A DNA stretch of 7,229 nt from Desulfosarcina sp. (GTDB taxonomy: Bacteria > Desulfobacterota > Desulfobacteria > Desulfobacterales > Desulfosarcinaceae), in NCBI GenBank assembly GCA_018224455.1, contig JAGTUY010000462.1, positions 1 to 7,229 of the forward strand, read 5' to 3'. The notes beneath the pieces were generated by a model that searched no databases, had not been told where the DNA came from, and was given only the letters and a program-made list of their open reading frames with translations. Shown piece after piece: positions 6,590-7,229 of this stretch; positions within the stretch are counted from its first letter, which is position 1, and each line of letters begins with the position of its first letter. Both the position numbers and the translations under genes were made by a program.

Positions 6590-6694
6590 TATAAGAGAGT
6601 CGGCGCAACTCCGTTGAAGGAATTGGAGAGCCGGAGCCGTTGAGACACGCCCCATCTATGTATCGGTCTCGCCGAATAAGTGATGAACAGCGAA

Positions 6695-7229
6695 TCATTC
6701 ACAAACGCACCGATGATATCCTCCAAATAGCCCAGTTGCGATATCATTACTAAACGATTTGTGACCCAGCGTGACAATACCGCTGTCCACGGTGAACCAG
6801 CAGGCGTATTCCGCCAGATGCAGACGGTTGGACGCGCCGCCGGTGAGGGCGAGAACCGAAGGACGCCAATTTTTGGGATGATAACGCTCCCGCTCCAGAC
6901 GCAGCAAAGCACTGCGCGCAACCTGGAATGCAATACCGCCATCAAGATCGCCCCACGTTACCTTGATTTCCGAACGAGCAATAAAAAAGTAAAAACCACC
7001 ACCCAGGACTAAAGCCACCGAAGCCCAAAGCGCGTTGATCAAAAACATGATGCCTACGCAACCAATGGCGCCGAGGACGGCCACTGACCAAAGGTTAAAG
7101 CGGAACGTGGGCCGGAAGCTGGGATTGCTTGAACGCCCTTCGTAAAAACAGGCCAATTTGACCGTGGCATAGGTCATCAAAAAAAACATGGTGATGACAG
7201 GAGCGATGGTGTCGAGATCCCCTGCAATG
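6695..7229 (-). CDS. C-terminal part of an SLC12-like/amino-acid-permease transporter, N-terminus outside the window
   Basis: The minus-strand frame is open to the window edge, starting with AGDLDTIAPVITMFFLMTYATVKLACF, so the internal ATG at 7189 is not the start. It is a membrane protein of the APC superfamily, resembling bacterial cation-chloride-cotransporter-like permeases: the GDLDTIAP...TYATV helix, SFRPTFRFNLWSV, then two hydrophobic segments (about residues 34-52 and 55-71 counting the ATG at 7189 as 1), and a soluble region with LLRLERERYHPKNWRPSVLALTGG. Substrate is unknown. After WFTVDSGIVTLGH (near base 6761) the sequence no longer looks family-like and stops about 22 residues later at TGA (6695-6697), where I would expect a longer cytoplasmic tail. 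This may be a genuine short form or a C-terminal truncation. It is convergent with the aroE-like gene, 105 bases away. Confidence 0.75.
   Translation of the reverse strand, partial: IAGDLDTIAPVITMFFLMTYATVKLACFYEGRSSNPSFRPTFRFNLWSVAVLGAIGCVGIMFLINALWASVALVLGGGFYFFIARSEIKVTWGDLDGGIAFQVARSALLRLERERYHPKNWRPSVLALTGGASNRLHLAEYACWFTVDSGIVTLGHKSFSNDIATGLFGGYHRCVCE
6713..6747. repeat. 8-base inverted repeat inside the transporter 3' end
   Basis: ATGATATC (6713-6720) and GATATCAT (6740-6747) are perfect inverted copies separated by 19 bases. They fall in the last codons of the minus-strand transporter frame, just beyond where family resemblance fades. The pair is short and could be chance. Confidence 0.35.

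Overview
The window reads as genomic DNA from a strictly anaerobic bacterium, most likely a sulfate reducer of the Desulfobacterota (Desulfobacterales-like). This is inferred from gene content: a large HdrA-type flavoprotein, an MvhD-type protein with an in-frame UGA, the MetV/MetF pair of the methyl branch of the Wood-Ljungdahl (reductive acetyl-CoA) pathway, and moderately high GC. No ribosomal RNA or other taxonomic marker is present.

Bases 1-4822 hold a plus-strand cluster: hdrA (5' end cut by the window), mvhD, metV and metF. metV and metF share an ATGA overlap, and mvhD and metV are 51 bases apart. hdrA and mvhD are separated by 193 bases containing short tandem and inverted repeats. 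This gene set matches the composition of the large methylene-tetrahydrofolate reductase complex known from Moorella, in which MetF/MetV associate with Hdr-type and MvhD subunits. The likely role is moving electrons between 5,10-methylene-THF/5-methyl-THF and other carriers through flavin and iron-sulfur centres. HdrB, HdrC and hydrogenase genes are not in the window.

Two points stand out. First, mvhD is interrupted by TGA at 2952-2954, exactly where the family has a conserved Cys, and the frame continues for 69 family-like residues. A candidate bacterial SECIS hairpin follows. I read it as a 137-residue selenoprotein that a standard gene caller would cut to 67 residues. Second, HdrA is a tandem fusion of two HdrA modules whose visible iron-sulfur motifs differ.

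Bases 4953-5342 encode a stand-alone receiver-domain response regulator with its own strong ribosome binding site, preceded by two small inverted repeats. Bases 5343-5731 have no gene I can support, but end in a 40-base hairpin just ahead of an AroE (shikimate dehydrogenase) family gene at 5732-6589. That protein keeps most of the fold's signature residues but has Asn where the catalytic Asp normally lies. Convergent on the minus strand, 6695-7229 is the C-terminal part of an SLC12-like/amino-acid-permease transporter. Its N-terminus lies beyond the window and its C-terminus seems to stop early.
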